34,086 bases of DNA from contig CACHLW010000012.1 in the NCBI GenBank assembly GCA_902580765.1, forward strand, positions 1-34,086, given 5' to 3'. Position numbers and translations under genes: made by a program. How positions within the stretch are numbered: position 1 is the first letter of the stretch; each line of letters starts with the position of its first letter. Below the pieces are notes generated by a model, which had not been told where the DNA came from, ran no database searches, and worked only from the letters and a program-made list of their open reading frames with translations. The stretch is from an uncultured Alphaproteobacteria bacterium. GTDB taxonomy: Bacteria; Pseudomonadota; Alphaproteobacteria; HIMB59; GCA-002718135. This document shows positions 1 to 8,874 of the stretch, in pieces.

Positions 1-39
1 TACGTATTTTGCAAAGGTGAAGTTGCTGTTTTAGATTGA
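1..39 (+). CDS. Possible 3' end of an upstream gene
   Basis: Frame 1 is open from the window edge to a TGA at 37-39 and reads YVFCKGEVAVLD. The stop overlaps the TTGACA promoter element of the tRNA operon. Twelve residues are too few to name a family, and an open frame of this length can occur by chance. It is listed only because the upstream flank of a tight operon is usually coding. Confidence 0.25.
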   Translation, partial: YVFCKGEVAVLD

Positions 40-65
40 CATATATACTAATTTATTAGTATTGG
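36..65 (+). promoter_or_regulatory. Candidate sigma-70 promoter for the tRNA-Tyr/tRNA-Gly/tuf operon
   Basis: A perfect TTGACA lies at 36-41. The -10 is less clear: TAGTAT at 57-62 gives a 15-nt spacer, and TATTGG at 60-65 gives 18 nt. Transcription would begin at about 70, roughly ten bases before the mature tRNA-Tyr 5' end. The spacer is filled by a palindrome with arms 45-52 and 55-62, and a second palindrome, ATTGGCCAAT, covers 61-70. The call rests on motif and position only. Confidence 0.55.
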
Positions 66-80
66 CCAATTTCTTCAAAC

Positions 81-166
81 GGAGGGGTGGTCGAGTGGTT
101 AAAGGCAGCGGACTGTAAATCCGCCCGCGTGAGCGTACGTAGGTTCGAATCCTACCCCCTCCACCA
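81..166 (+). tRNA. tRNA-Tyr (anticodon GTA)
   Basis: A class II tRNA with a long variable arm. The acceptor stem pairs GGAGGGG (81-87) with CCCCTCC (156-162), the discriminator is A163, and CCA is encoded at 164-166. The anticodon stem GCGGA/TCCGC encloses a loop with GTA at 115-117, which reads Tyr codons. The T-loop GGTTCGAATCC is canonical. It heads a transcript with tRNA-Gly and tuf. Confidence 0.97.
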
Positions 167-223
167 TTTGGAGGTAATGGGATGAAAGCAATAAAGTGAG
201 TGTGTGAAGCAGTCAGTTTAGTT

Positions 224-297
224 GCGGGTGTAGCTTAGTGGTAAAGCTCCAGCCTTCCAAGCTGGCTACGAGGGTTCGATTCCCTTCACCCGCTCCA
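224..297 (+). tRNA. tRNA-Gly (anticodon TCC)
   Basis: The acceptor stem pairs GCGGGTG (224-230) with CACCCGC (287-293), the discriminator is T294, and CCA is encoded at 295-297. The anticodon loop CTTCCAA (254-260) carries TCC at 256-258 and reads GGA/GGG. The T-arm GGGTTCGATTCCC is canonical. It lies 57 bp after tRNA-Tyr and 27 bp before tuf, so processing of this tRNA would help form the tuf mRNA 5' end. Confidence 0.97.
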
Positions 298-324
298 TAA
301 CAAAATATTATTGGGGTAAAAAAA

Positions 325-1515
325 ATGGCTAAAGCAAAATTCGAAAGAAACAAACCGCATTGTAACATAGGAACTGTTGGTCACGTTGACCATGGTAAAA
401 CAACATTAACCGCTGCTATAACAAAAATATTAGCAGAGTCAGGCGGAGCAGAGTTTACTGATTACGCAAACATAGACAAAGCACCTGAAGAAAGAGAACG
501 TGGTATTACAATTTCTACTGCACATGTAGAATATGAAACTGAAGCAAGACATTATGCTCATGTAGATTGTCCTGGACACGCTGATTATGTTAAGAATATG
601 ATTACCGGTGCAGCTCAAATGGATGGCGGTATCTTAGTTGTTAACGCAGCTGATGGGCCAATGCCTCAAACAAGAGAACATATACTTTTAGCTAGACAGG
701 TAGGTGTACCTGCTCTCGTAGTATATATGAACAAAGTTGATCAAGTAGATGACAAAGAACTAATTGATCTAGTTGAAATGGAAATTAGAGAACTTCTAAC
801 ATCATATGAATTCCCTGGTGATACTATCCCAATCATTAAGGGTTCAGCTTTAGCAGCTCTTGAAGGTAGAGACGATGAAATTGGAAAAAATTCAATTATG
901 GAATTAATGAAAGCAGTTGATGAACATATACCACAACCTAGCCGACCTGTAGATCAACCTTTCTTAATGCCAGTTGAGGATGTATTTTCAATTTCTGGTA
1001 GAGGTACAGTTGTAACTGGAAGAATTGAGCAAGGTCAAGTTAAAGTTGGAGAAGAAATTGAAATCTTAGGAATAAGAGATCCTCAAAAAACTACTTGTAC
1101 TGGAGTTGAAATGTTTAGAAAACTTCTAGATTCTGGTGAGGCTGGAGACAACGTTGGTGTTCTTCTTCGTGGTACAAAAAGAGAAGAAGTAGAGCGTGGT
1201 CAAGTATTAGCAAAACCTGGTTCAATTAAACCTCATACAAAATTTAAAGCAGAAGCATATGTATTAAAAAAAGAAGAAGGTGGAAGACATACCCCATTCT
1301 TTTCAAATTACAGACCTCAATTCTACTTTAGAACAACTGATGTAACTGGAACAATTAAATTACCAGAAGGAACTGAAATGGTAATGCCTGGTGATAATAT
1401 TGCTATGGAAGTTACTCTTCTATCTCCAATTGCAATGGACAAGGGTCTAAAATTTGCAATTAGAGAAGGTGGAAGAACAGTTGGTGCTGGAGTTGTTGCT
1501 GAAATTATTGAATAG
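325..1515 (+). CDS. tuf: Translation elongation factor Tu
   Basis: EF-Tu is the GTPase that delivers aminoacyl-tRNA to the ribosomal A site. The 396 residues are full length. GTP-binding motifs are GHVDHGKT at 19-26, DCPGH at 81-85 and NKVD at 136-139, followed by beta-barrel domains 2 and 3. The ATG is preceded by GGGG about eight bases upstream. The gene sits between tRNA-Gly and tRNA-Trp, directly ahead of secE-nusG. No copy occurs at the usual second site between fusA and rpsJ, so this may be the only tuf gene in the genome; that is an inference from this window. Confidence 0.98.
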   Translation: MAKAKFERNKPHCNIGTVGHVDHGKTTLTAAITKILAESGGAEFTDYANIDKAPEERERGITISTAHVEYETEARHYAHVDCPGHADYVKNMITGAAQMDGGILVVNAADGPMPQTREHILLARQVGVPALVVYMNKVDQVDDKELIDLVEMEIRELLTSYEFPGDTIPIIKGSALAALEGRDDEIGKNSIMELMKAVDEHIPQPSRPVDQPFLMPVEDVFSISGRGTVVTGRIEQGQVKVGEEIEILGIRDPQKTTCTGVEMFRKLLDSGEAGDNVGVLLRGTKREEVERGQVLAKPGSIKPHTKFKAEAYVLKKEEGGRHTPFFSNYRPQFYFRTTDVTGTIKLPEGTEMVMPGDNIAMEVTLLSPIAMDKGLKFAIREGGRTVGAGVVAEIIE

Positions 1516-1550
1516 TTTTAGAGACCGCTCTATCTGTTAGCCAATACTTT

Positions 1551-1626
1551 AGGAGTGTAGCTCAACTGGTAGAGCACCGGTCTCCAAAACCGGGGGCTGC
1601 GGGTTCAAGTCCTGCCACTCCTGCCA
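1551..1626 (+). tRNA. tRNA-Trp (anticodon CCA)
   Basis: The acceptor stem pairs AGGAGTG (1551-1557) with CACTCCT (1616-1622), the discriminator is G1623, and CCA is encoded at 1624-1626. The anticodon stem CCGGT/ACCGG (1577-1581, 1589-1593) encloses CTCCAAA with anticodon CCA at 1584-1586. The tuf-trnW-secE-nusG order is a widely conserved proteobacterial arrangement. Only 14 bp separate it from secE. Confidence 0.97.
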
Positions 1627-1640
1627 AACGAAATGAAAAT

Positions 1641-1856
1641 ATGAATATTGAAAAAAAGAAAACATCACCAGCCCTTTTTGTAAGACAAGTAAGGCAAGAA
1701 TTACAAAAAGTTACATGGCCTCAAAGAAGAGACACGTTTATTTCTTCAGCAATAGTAATATTATTGATAATATTATTTTCTTTATTTTTTCTCTTAACTG
1801 ATCAAATTTGGTCTTTTTCAATAAAAAAAATAATTGAAATTGGAGCTGGATTTTAA
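1641..1856 (+). CDS. secE: Preprotein translocase subunit SecE
   Basis: SecE is the small essential subunit that clamps SecY in the SecYEG protein-export channel of the inner membrane. The protein has 71 residues. An amphipathic N-terminal part carries the family motif VRQELQKVTWPQR (17-29), followed by one hydrophobic membrane helix at about 35-53. This is the short single-helix form common in alphaproteobacteria, unlike the three-helix E. coli protein. Its stop overlaps the nusG start as TAATG, which suggests translational coupling. Confidence 0.95.
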   Translation: MNIEKKKTSPALFVRQVRQELQKVTWPQRRDTFISSAIVILLIILFSLFFLLTDQIWSFSIKKIIEIGAGF

Positions 1857-2389
1857 TGAATAAAGCAAGATGGTACGTTCTTCACGCCTACTCCGGTTAT
1901 GAAAAAAAAGTTGCTGACAGTATTTTAGATCAAGCAACAAAACTTGGTATTAAAGAACATATTGAAGAAATATCTGTTCCAGTTCAAAACATCACTGAAG
2001 TTAAAAGAGGTGTTAGGGTTAATACAGAAAGAAAAATTTTTCCTGGATATATTCTTATTAAAATGAATTTAAATGATGATACATGGCATATAATTAAAAC
2101 AACACCAAAACTAAGTGGATTTTTGGGTAATAAAGGTCAACCAGTACCAATAAGTAATGCTGAAGCAAAAAGAATCTCTGAACAAGTTATTGATGGTGTA
2201 GAAAAATCTAGACCAGCAATTATGTATGATGTTGGTGAGCAAGTAAAAGTAATTGATGGACCTTTTGCTTCATTTAATGGAGAGGTCGAACAAATTGATG
2301 AAGATAAAGCAAGACTAAGAGTAGCTGTTTCAATTTTTGGAAGATCAACACCTGTTGATTTAGAATACTCTCAGGTAGAAAAGGTATAA
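1856..2389 (+). CDS. nusG: Transcription termination/antitermination protein NusG
   Basis: NusG binds the RNA polymerase clamp, suppresses pausing and links polymerase to Rho or to ribosomal protein S10. The protein has 177 residues. The N-terminal NGN domain opens with RWYVLHAYSGYEKKV (5-19) and includes FPGYILIKM (62-70). A C-terminal KOW domain covers about 125-175, with VKVIDGPFASFNG. The length is normal for the family. The start overlaps the secE stop by one base and rplK follows after 3 bp. Confidence 0.97.
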   Translation: MNKARWYVLHAYSGYEKKVADSILDQATKLGIKEHIEEISVPVQNITEVKRGVRVNTERKIFPGYILIKMNLNDDTWHIIKTTPKLSGFLGNKGQPVPISNAEAKRISEQVIDGVEKSRPAIMYDVGEQVKVIDGPFASFNGEVEQIDEDKARLRVAVSIFGRSTPVDLEYSQVEKV

Positions 2390-2392
2390 ATT

Positions 2393-2821
2393 ATGGCTAA
2401 AGAAATTTTAGGATTAATAAAATTACAAATTCCTGCAGGTGGGGCAAATCCTTCACCTCCCGTCGGTCCAGCATTAGGACAAAGAGGGCTCAACATCATG
2501 GATTTTTGTAAGGCATTTAATGATAAAACTAAAGATTTAGAAAAAGGTGCCCCAATTCCAGTTATTATAACAGCATACAAAGATAGAAGTTTTGATTTTA
2601 CTACAAAATTACCACCAGTAAGTTATTATTTAAAAAAAGCAGCTAAAATAAAAAAAGGAAATTCAACCCCAGGTAGAACACTAGTAGGAAAAGTTTCAAT
2701 TCAAGATATAGAAAAAATTGCAAAAGAAAAAATGCAAGATTTAAATGCTATTGATTTAAATGGAGCAATGAACATGGTTAAAGGATCTGCCGTTTCAATG
2801 GGTATGGAGGTAGTAGGTTAA
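2393..2821 (+). CDS. rplK: 50S ribosomal protein L11
   Basis: L11 binds the GTPase-associated region of 23S rRNA and forms the base of the stalk where translation factors act. The protein has 142 residues. The proline-rich N-terminal signature [19 protein letters not shown] (14-32) is the family hallmark. The C-terminal rRNA-binding domain contains [16 protein letters not shown]. The start follows nusG by 3 bp, and the stop overlaps rplA as TAATG, so L11 and L1 are probably made from one coupled message. Confidence 0.97.
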   Translation: MAKEILGLIKLQIPAGGANPSPPVGPALGQRGLNIMDFCKAFNDKTKDLEKGAPIPVIITAYKDRSFDFTTKLPPVSYYLKKAAKIKKGNSTPGRTLVGKVSIQDIEKIAKEKMQDLNAIDLNGAMNMVKGSAVSMGMEVVG

Positions 2822-3510
2822 TGAAAATGACAAAAAATAGAAAGCAAATGTTAAATAATTTTGACACTTCAAAGGTTTATGAGCCGCTAGAAGCAATCAA
2901 AATTTTAAAAGAAAAATCATATGTAAAGTTTGAAGAAACAATTGATATTTCAATTAATCTTGGAATTGACAGTAACAAAACTGATCAAAATATTAAAGGT
3001 GTTGTGAATCTTCCTAATGGAACAGGAAAAACTGTAAAGGTTGCAGTAATTGCAAATGAGGATAAACAAAACGATGCAAAAAATAATGGCGCAGACTTGG
3101 TAGGAAGTGATGATTTAATTGAAACAATTTCTAAATCAAAAATAGAATTTGATATTCTAATTGCTACTCCAGATATGATGTCTAAGTTAGGTAAAGTAGC
3201 AAAAATACTTGGTCCTAAAGGATTAATGCCAAATCCTAAGCTTGGTACTGTAACAAATGAAATTTCTCAATCAGTAAAAGACGCTAAATCAGGTCAAGTC
3301 AAATTTAAAAATGATAAATCTGGTATCGTTCACGCTGGTGTTGGCAAACTAGATTTTAGCGAAGAAGATTTGTTAGAAAATATTAAAACATTTTATTCTT
3401 CAGTTAGTAAAAGTAAACCTGATGCTGTTAAGGGTTCTTTTATAAAAAAGGTTACCATAGCTTCAACTATGGGAGTTGGATTAAATATTAATCAAGCTAG
3501 CTTGCGTTAA
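2821..3510 (+). CDS. rplA: 50S ribosomal protein L1
   Basis: L1 forms the mobile L1 stalk that releases E-site tRNA. In many bacteria it also represses its own operon by binding the mRNA. The 229 residues match the usual length. The signature GPKGLMPNPKLGTVT begins at 131, and the protein starts [10 protein letters not shown]. The last codons form the perfect palindrome CAAGCTAGCTTG (3493-3504). A 183-bp gap with the L10 leader follows. Confidence 0.97.
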   Translation: MKMTKNRKQMLNNFDTSKVYEPLEAIKILKEKSYVKFEETIDISINLGIDSNKTDQNIKGVVNLPNGTGKTVKVAVIANEDKQNDAKNNGADLVGSDDLIETISKSKIEFDILIATPDMMSKLGKVAKILGPKGLMPNPKLGTVTNEISQSVKDAKSGQVKFKNDKSGIVHAGVGKLDFSEEDLLENIKTFYSSVSKSKPDAVKGSFIKKVTIASTMGVGLNINQASLR

Positions 3511-3521
3511 TTAATCCAATA

Positions 3522-3538
3522 GATGATCTTTGATCATC
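3522..3538 (+). other. Short perfect hairpin after rplA
   Basis: GATGATC (3522-3528) pairs with GATCATC (3532-3538) around a TTT loop. It lies 12 bp after the rplA stop and just ahead of the L10 leader. There is no following T-run, so it is more likely a 3'-end or RNA-processing structure than an intrinsic terminator. Confidence 0.4.
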
Positions 3539-3540
3539 AC

Positions 3541-3616
3541 CTGTCAAAGACTGCAGGAGCTTTTAGCTTAATTTCCTGCATAGACTGAAGCGAGTCATTG
3601 ATTTGCTTCTTGACAG
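3541..3616 (+). ncRNA. Ribosomal protein L10 leader (autoregulatory mRNA structure)
   Basis: This is the mRNA site where the L10-L7/L12 complex binds to repress rplJ-rplL translation. The closing stem is CTGTCAA (3541-3547) with TTGACAG (3610-3616). The core helix is GCAGGA (3553-3558) with TCCTGC (3574-3579). The flanks AAGACTGCAGGAGC and TTAATTTCCTGCATAGAC match the conserved bulged, kink-turn-like elements of the E. coli rplJ leader. It lies 78 bases ahead of rplJ. The match is by eye to the known family. Confidence 0.88.
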
Positions 3617-3621
3617 GCTTT

Positions 3622-3648
3622 AAATTAGTTTGGTGGGCAAACTAATTT
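3622..3648 (+). promoter_or_regulatory. 11-bp hairpin between the L10 leader and rplJ
   Basis: AAATTAGTTTG (3622-3632) pairs perfectly with CAAACTAATTT (3638-3648) around a GTGGG loop. Only a short T-tract (TTTTA) overlaps its 3' end, so it is a weak intrinsic terminator at best. Its place between the leader and the rplJ ribosome-binding site suggests an attenuator or a structure that responds to L10 binding. That role is inferred. Confidence 0.5.
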
Positions 3649-3693
3649 TAGCTAATATTGGATCTTTAGGATTCAATTAAAACCGAGGTTGAC

Positions 3694-4215
3694 GTGAAAC
3701 GTTCTGAAAAAAAAGATTTTGTAAGTAATCTCAAAGAAGACTTTTCAAATGCTACTTCTGTAATTGTGGCAGAATATTCTGGGCTAACAGTTAATGAAAC
3801 AGAGCAACTCAGAAAAGAAATGAGAGATAATGGAGCAAAATTTAAAGTAACTAAGAACAGACTCACTAAACTTGCTATATCTGAAACTCATTTTAAAGAT
3901 ATTTCAGAACTTTTCAAAGGTCCAACAGCGATTGCTTATTCTGATGATGCAGTAGCACCAGCAAAAGTAGCTGTTAGTTTTGAGAAAAAATTTGAAAAGT
4001 TTAAAATTATTGGCGGAGGTTATAACGGAGAGAAAATTGATAAAGAAAGAATTGATTTTCTTGCAAAATTACCTTCTTTAGATGAATTAAGAGGAAAAAT
4101 AATAGGATTAATTTCTGCACCTGCTCAAAAGATAGCTTCAATTACAGCTGAACCTGGCGCACAAGTTGCAAGATTAATTAGTTCTAACAGTAGCAATAAA
4201 CAAGAGTCGAACTAG
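3694..4215 (+). CDS. rplJ: 50S ribosomal protein L10
   Basis: L10 anchors dimers of L7/L12 on the ribosomal stalk and, bound to them, represses its own mRNA. The protein has 173 residues. It starts MKRSEKKDFVSNLKEDF, contains GPTAIAYSDD in the middle, and ends in the helical L7/L12-binding tail. The start is GTG at 3694 with GAGG six bases upstream. No ATG in this frame fits the family N-terminus better. The L10 leader RNA precedes it and rplL follows after 18 bp. Confidence 0.96.
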   Translation: MKRSEKKDFVSNLKEDFSNATSVIVAEYSGLTVNETEQLRKEMRDNGAKFKVTKNRLTKLAISETHFKDISELFKGPTAIAYSDDAVAPAKVAVSFEKKFEKFKIIGGGYNGEKIDKERIDFLAKLPSLDELRGKIIGLISAPAQKIASITAEPGAQVARLISSNSSNKQESN

Positions 4216-4233
4216 GTAAATAAGGAGAAATAA

Positions 4234-4611
4234 ATGGCTGATTTGAATAAAATTGTTGAAGATCTATCTTCCCTTACAGTCCTTGAGGCAGCTGAATTAA
4301 GTAAAATGCTTGAAGAGAAATGGGGTGTTTCTGCAGCTGCTCCTGTGGCAGTCGCTGCAGCACCAGCAGCTGGTGGTGGAGAAGCTGCCGCTGAAGAGAA
4401 AACAGAATTTGATATTGAGTTATCTGAGTCTGGATCAAACAAAATAGCAGTTATTAAAGAAGTTAGAACCATTACTGGTCTAGGTCTGAAAGAGGCAAAA
4501 GATTTAGTAGAGGGCGCACCAAAACCACTAAAACAAGGGGTTAAGAAAGAAGAAGCTGAAGAAATGAAAAAATCATTAGAGGCAGCTGGTGCAAAAGTTA
4601 CACTGAAATAA
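4234..4611 (+). CDS. rplL: 50S ribosomal protein L7/L12
   Basis: L7/L12 is the multicopy stalk protein that recruits and stimulates the translational GTPases. The protein has 125 residues. A dimerisation domain covers 1-31, and an Ala/Gly-rich flexible hinge covers about 32-54. The globular C-terminal domain contains [20 protein letters not shown] strong AAGGAG ribosome-binding site lies eight bases before the ATG, consistent with a product needed in several copies per ribosome. A perfect hairpin follows immediately. Confidence 0.98.
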   Translation: MADLNKIVEDLSSLTVLEAAELSKMLEEKWGVSAAAPVAVAAAPAAGGGEAAAEEKTEFDIELSESGSNKIAVIKEVRTITGLGLKEAKDLVEGAPKPLKQGVKKEEAEEMKKSLEAAGAKVTLK

Positions 4612-4638
4612 ATTGTAGGCCTTTAATAGGCCTACAAT
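4612..4638 (+). other. Perfect 10-bp hairpin between rplL and rpoB
   Basis: ATTGTAGGCC (4612-4621) pairs with GGCCTACAAT (4629-4638) around a TTTAATA loop, starting one base after the rplL stop. No T-run follows, so full termination is unlikely. In E. coli the same gap holds a partial attenuator and an RNase III site that lower rpoBC expression relative to rplJL. This hairpin is a good candidate for the same job by analogy. Confidence 0.65.
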
Positions 4639-4668
4639 ACTTAAATATGAATATACAAAGGAAGCAAA

Positions 4669-7600
4669 ATGAGTTTAGACCATATAAATCTTAAAAAAAT
4701 TAGAAAATCATTTGGTAAAATACCGTTAGTAACATCCTTACCAAATTTGGTTGAAGTTCAAAAAAGATCCTTTGATAATTTTTTACAACTTAGATCTGAC
4801 CCTGAAAAAAGAGAAAATACTGGACTACATTCAATTTTTAAATCTGTTTTTCCAATCCATGATTATGCTGAGAGAGCAACGGTTGACTATGTAAGTTATA
4901 ATCTTGGAGTCCCTAAATATGATGTTGAAGAGTGTTCTCAAAGAGGAATGACCTATGGCACTCCTCTCCTTGTAAATTTTAGATTAATTATTTGGGACAT
5001 TGATGAAATTGCAGGAACAAAATCAGTAAGAGACATAAAAGAACAAGAAGTTTATATGGGAGATATTCCTTTAATGACTAAAAATGCTACGTTTGTAGTA
5101 AACGGTACTGAAAGAGTTGTTGTAAGTCAAATGCATCGATCACCTGGAGTTTTTTTTGACCATGACTTTGGAAAGACTCACACAAGTGGCAAATACTTAT
5201 TTAATGCAAGAATTATTCCTTACAGAGGTTCATGGTTAGATTTTGAACATGATGCTAAAAATAATATTCATGCAAGAATCGATAGAAAAAGAAAATTCCC
5301 AGTTACTACTTTATTCAAATGTCTTTTAAGTGAACAATCTGAAAAATACATCAATGAATGTGAATCAAATAAAATAGAACCTGATTCAAAAAAAATTCTT
5401 GGAATGACTGGTGAAGAAATTCTTTCGTTATTCTATGATAATGTACAATACAAAAAAAATGAATTTGGTTGGTCTTTCAAGCAAGAACTAAGCTTCTTTA
5501 AAGGAAAAATTTTAAATTTTGATATTTTAGATTCTAAAAATGGTAAAATAATTTTAACTAAAGGTACCAAAGTTAATCAAAAAAAAATCAATGATTTAAA
5601 AAAGAAAAATTTATCTAACTTGACTATAAATGAAGAGTCACTTTTAGGTTTTTTCTTATCATCAGATATAATTGATGAAAAAACAGGAAAAATATTTTTT
5701 GAAGCAGGTTATGAAATTGATGAAATATTTATAGAGTTTTTGAAACAAAATAAAATAAACAGATTAGATATTCTTAAATCTGACAATATCGAAATTGGTT
5801 CTTACATTAGAAATACATTACAGTTAGACAAAGCTCGTTCTAGGGAAGAGGCTCTTTTTGAAATATTCAAAATTCTTAGACCAGGGGAGCCACCTACTAT
5901 AGAAACTGCAGAAAATCTTTTTAATAATCTTTTTTTTAACGCTGACAGATATGATTTGTCGTCAGTAGGAAGACTTAAGATTAATGCAAAATTTAAAAAA
6001 ACGACAGATATTGATCAAAGAATTTTAGACAAAAGTGACATATTAGATGTTGTAAATCATATGCATAATCTAATTGACGGAAAGGGCGAGATTGATGACA
6101 TCGATCATTTAGCAAATAGAAGAGTTAGATCTGTTGGAGAGTTGCTAGAAAATCAATATCGAATTGGTTTATTAAAAATGGATAGAGCAATAAAGGAAAG
6201 GTTAAGTTCTTTAGAAGTTGATAATATAATGCCGCAGGATATTGTTAATGCAAAACCTGTTGTTGCTTCGATTAAGGAATTTTTTGGACTAAGTCAGTTG
6301 AGTCAGTTTATGGATCAAACAAATCCACTAAGTGAAATAACTCATAAAAGAAGAGTTTCAGCACTTGGACCAGGGGGATTAAATAGAGAAAGAGCAGGTT
6401 TTGAAGTAAGGGATGTTCACCAAACACACTATGGAAGAATTTGTCCAATTGAAACACCTGAAGGAGCTAATATTGGACTCATAAATAGTTTAGCTTCATA
6501 TTCAAGAATAAATAAATATGGTTTCATTGAAACTCCATATAGAATAGTTAATTCTGGAAAAGTTACTGATAAAGTAATATATTTAAGTGCCATTGATGAA
6601 GAAGATTTTGTAATTGCACAAGCCAACGCAGAAATTGACTCAAAGGGTAAATTTTCAAACAGTATAGTTAGTTGCAGAAAAAATGGTGAATTTATAAATG
6701 TGGATATCGAAGCAATTGATTTAATGGATGTTTCTCCACAACAACTTGTTTCTGTTGCATCTTCCTTAATTCCTTTCTTGGAAAATGATGATGCGAATAG
6801 AGCATTGATGGGTTCAAATATGATGAGACAGGCAGTACCATTAATTAAACCAAAAGCACCACTAGTTGGTACTGGTATGGAATACACCGTAGCGAATGAT
6901 AGTGGCTCAACAATTGTTGCAAAAAGAGAAGGCATAGTAGATCAGCTTGATGCACAGAGAATAGTAATCAGAATTACTGATAAGAATGATAAATCTCTAA
7001 ACAAAATTGATATTTATAATCTTGCTAAGTTTCAGAGATCAAACCAAAACACTTGTATAACCCAAAGACCGCTTGTAAATGTAGGTGACAAGGTAAAGAA
7101 AAACCAAGTTATAGCTGATGGACCAGCTACAGATTTAGGAGAGCTTGCTTTAGGAAGAAATGTTCTCGCTGCTTTTATGCCTTGGAATGGATACAATTTT
7201 GAAGATTCAATTCTAATTTCGGAAAAAGTTGTACAAGATGATGTATTTACATCAATTCATGTTGAAGAATTTGAGGTTATGTCACGAGATACAAAACTTG
7301 GTCCTGAAGAAATAACTCGAGATATACCAAATGCCAGCGAGGAAATGTTAGTTAATTTAGATGAAACAGGAATAGTTTACGTTGGAGCTGAAGTTAATTC
7401 TGGAGATATATTAGTTGGAAAAGTTACTCCAAAGGGAGAGTCACCAATGACCCCAGAAGAAAAATTATTAAGAGCAATATTTGGAGAAAAAGCAGCAGAC
7501 GTTAAAGATACTAGTTTAAGGGTTCCTCCAGGGGTTAAAGGAACTATTGTTGAAATAAGAGTATTTTCAAGAAGGGGTATTGAAAAAGATGAAAGAGCCA

Positions 7601-8874
7601 TAAGTATTGAAAATAATCAAATTGAAGTAATAGCTCGAGACAGAGATGATGAATTAAAAATTCTTGAGAAAAGTTTTGGAAATCACCTAAGAGAATTACT
7701 AACAAATCAAATTTTTATTTCAGGCTATGAAGGTCTAAATAAAAATGCCGAAATTAAATTTGAAGATGTTGAGAAATTAAATTTAAGTGACTTACTTAAA
7801 ATAAATATTTCTGATGATAATAAAACTAATGAAATTGAAACGTTAGTGAAAAATTATGAAAATCAACTTGGAAATATTAATCAAAAATTTGAAAATAAAA
7901 TAGATAAGATTCAAAGTGGAGATGAATTATTGCCAGGCGTATTAAAACTTATAAAAGTTTTTATATCTGTCAAAAGAAAACTCCAACCTGGAGATAAAAT
8001 GGCAGGAAGACATGGAAATAAAGGTGTAATTTCTAAAATTTGCCCTGTTGAGGATATGCCATACCTAGAAGATGGTACTCCTGTTGATATTGTTTTAAAC
8101 CCCTTAGGAGTTCCAAGTAGAATGAATATAGGTCAAATATTGGAAACACATTTAGGTTGGGCTTCTGCTTCTTTGGGAAGACAAGTTAATGATATGATAA
8201 AAAATATTCAATCAGAAGGTCAAACTAAAAACTTAAAAAATAAACTTTTAGAAATTTATAATCTCGAAAAACATCAAAAAATTATCAAAAATATGAACGA
8301 TGATGAAATTTTAGAACTAGGTAATAATTTGAAAGAAGGCATTCCTTTTGCAACACCTGTATTTGATGGAGCAAAAGAAAAAGATATTACGAATTTGCTC
8401 TCTATATCAGGTGTTTCTAAAACTGGTCAAGAAATATTATATGACGGCGTAACTGGTCAAAAATTTGATAGACCTGTAACTGTGGGTTACATGTACATGC
8501 TTAAATTACATCATCTTGTGGACGAAAAAATACACGCTCGATCTATCGGTCCTTACAGCTTAGTTACTCAACAACCACTTGGTGGTAAGGCTCAATTTGG
8601 TGGTCAAAGATTTGGTGAGATGGAAGTGTGGGCTTTAGAAGCATATGGAGCTGCATATACCCTTCAAGAAATTCTTACAATTAAATCTGATGATGTAGCT
8701 GGTAGAACAAAAGTATATGAATCTATTGTAAAAGGAGATAACAATTTTGAATCAGGAACCCCTGAGTCTTTTAATGTAATGGTAAAAGAACTTAGATCTC
8801 TTGGTTTAAACTTAGATTTTAAGGAAAATGCTAAAGAAAATAATTTAACTAACTTAATAGGATCAAATGAATAA
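4669..8874 (+). CDS. rpoB: DNA-directed RNA polymerase subunit beta
   Basis: RpoB is one of the two large catalytic subunits of RNA polymerase and forms the rifampicin-binding pocket. The protein has 1401 residues, within the range for alphaproteobacteria. The rifampicin region [20 protein letters not shown] starts at 542. Residues aligning with E. coli Q513, D516, H526 and S531 are Q546, D549, H559 and S564, the usual sensitive types. The conserved [10 protein letters not shown] lies near 1110. Lys-rich, less conserved segments at about 280-375 and 1010-1080 mark lineage inserts. The ribosome-binding site is AAGGAAG, and the gene overlaps rpoC by 8 bp. Confidence 0.98.
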   Translation: MSLDHINLKKIRKSFGKIPLVTSLPNLVEVQKRSFDNFLQLRSDPEKRENTGLHSIFKSVFPIHDYAERATVDYVSYNLGVPKYDVEECSQRGMTYGTPLLVNFRLIIWDIDEIAGTKSVRDIKEQEVYMGDIPLMTKNATFVVNGTERVVVSQMHRSPGVFFDHDFGKTHTSGKYLFNARIIPYRGSWLDFEHDAKNNIHARIDRKRKFPVTTLFKCLLSEQSEKYINECESNKIEPDSKKILGMTGEEILSLFYDNVQYKKNEFGWSFKQELSFFKGKILNFDILDSKNGKIILTKGTKVNQKKINDLKKKNLSNLTINEESLLGFFLSSDIIDEKTGKIFFEAGYEIDEIFIEFLKQNKINRLDILKSDNIEIGSYIRNTLQLDKARSREEALFEIFKILRPGEPPTIETAENLFNNLFFNADRYDLSSVGRLKINAKFKKTTDIDQRILDKSDILDVVNHMHNLIDGKGEIDDIDHLANRRVRSVGELLENQYRIGLLKMDRAIKERLSSLEVDNIMPQDIVNAKPVVASIKEFFGLSQLSQFMDQTNPLSEITHKRRVSALGPGGLNRERAGFEVRDVHQTHYGRICPIETPEGANIGLINSLASYSRINKYGFIETPYRIVNSGKVTDKVIYLSAIDEEDFVIAQANAEIDSKGKFSNSIVSCRKNGEFINVDIEAIDLMDVSPQQLVSVASSLIPFLENDDANRALMGSNMMRQAVPLIKPKAPLVGTGMEYTVANDSGSTIVAKREGIVDQLDAQRIVIRITDKNDKSLNKIDIYNLAKFQRSNQNTCITQRPLVNVGDKVKKNQVIADGPATDLGELALGRNVLAAFMPWNGYNFEDSILISEKVVQDDVFTSIHVEEFEVMSRDTKLGPEEITRDIPNASEEMLVNLDETGIVYVGAEVNSGDILVGKVTPKGESPMTPEEKLLRAIFGEKAADVKDTSLRVPPGVKGTIVEIRVFSRRGIEKDERAISIENNQIEVIARDRDDELKILEKSFGNHLRELLTNQIFISGYEGLNKNAEIKFEDVEKLNLSDLLKINISDDNKTNEIETLVKNYENQLGNINQKFENKIDKIQSGDELLPGVLKLIKVFISVKRKLQPGDKMAGRHGNKGVISKICPVEDMPYLEDGTPVDIVLNPLGVPSRMNIGQILETHLGWASASLGRQVNDMIKNIQSEGQTKNLKNKLLEIYNLEKHQKIIKNMNDDEILELGNNLKEGIPFATPVFDGAKEKDITNLLSISGVSKTGQEILYDGVTGQKFDRPVTVGYMYMLKLHHLVDEKIHARSIGPYSLVTQQPLGGKAQFGGQRFGEMEVWALEAYGAAYTLQEILTIKSDDVAGRTKVYESIVKGDNNFESGTPESFNVMVKELRSLGLNLDFKENAKENNLTNLIGSNE

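Noticed and set aside
4327-4395. Repetitive GC-richer Ala/Gly codons in rplL
   Set aside because: This is the normal flexible hinge of L7/L12, not a DNA repeat element.
6429-6935. 168-codon open frame on the minus strand inside rpoB
   Set aside because: It is fully antisense to a conserved part of rpoB, shows no recognisable family and has the composition expected of a shadow frame.
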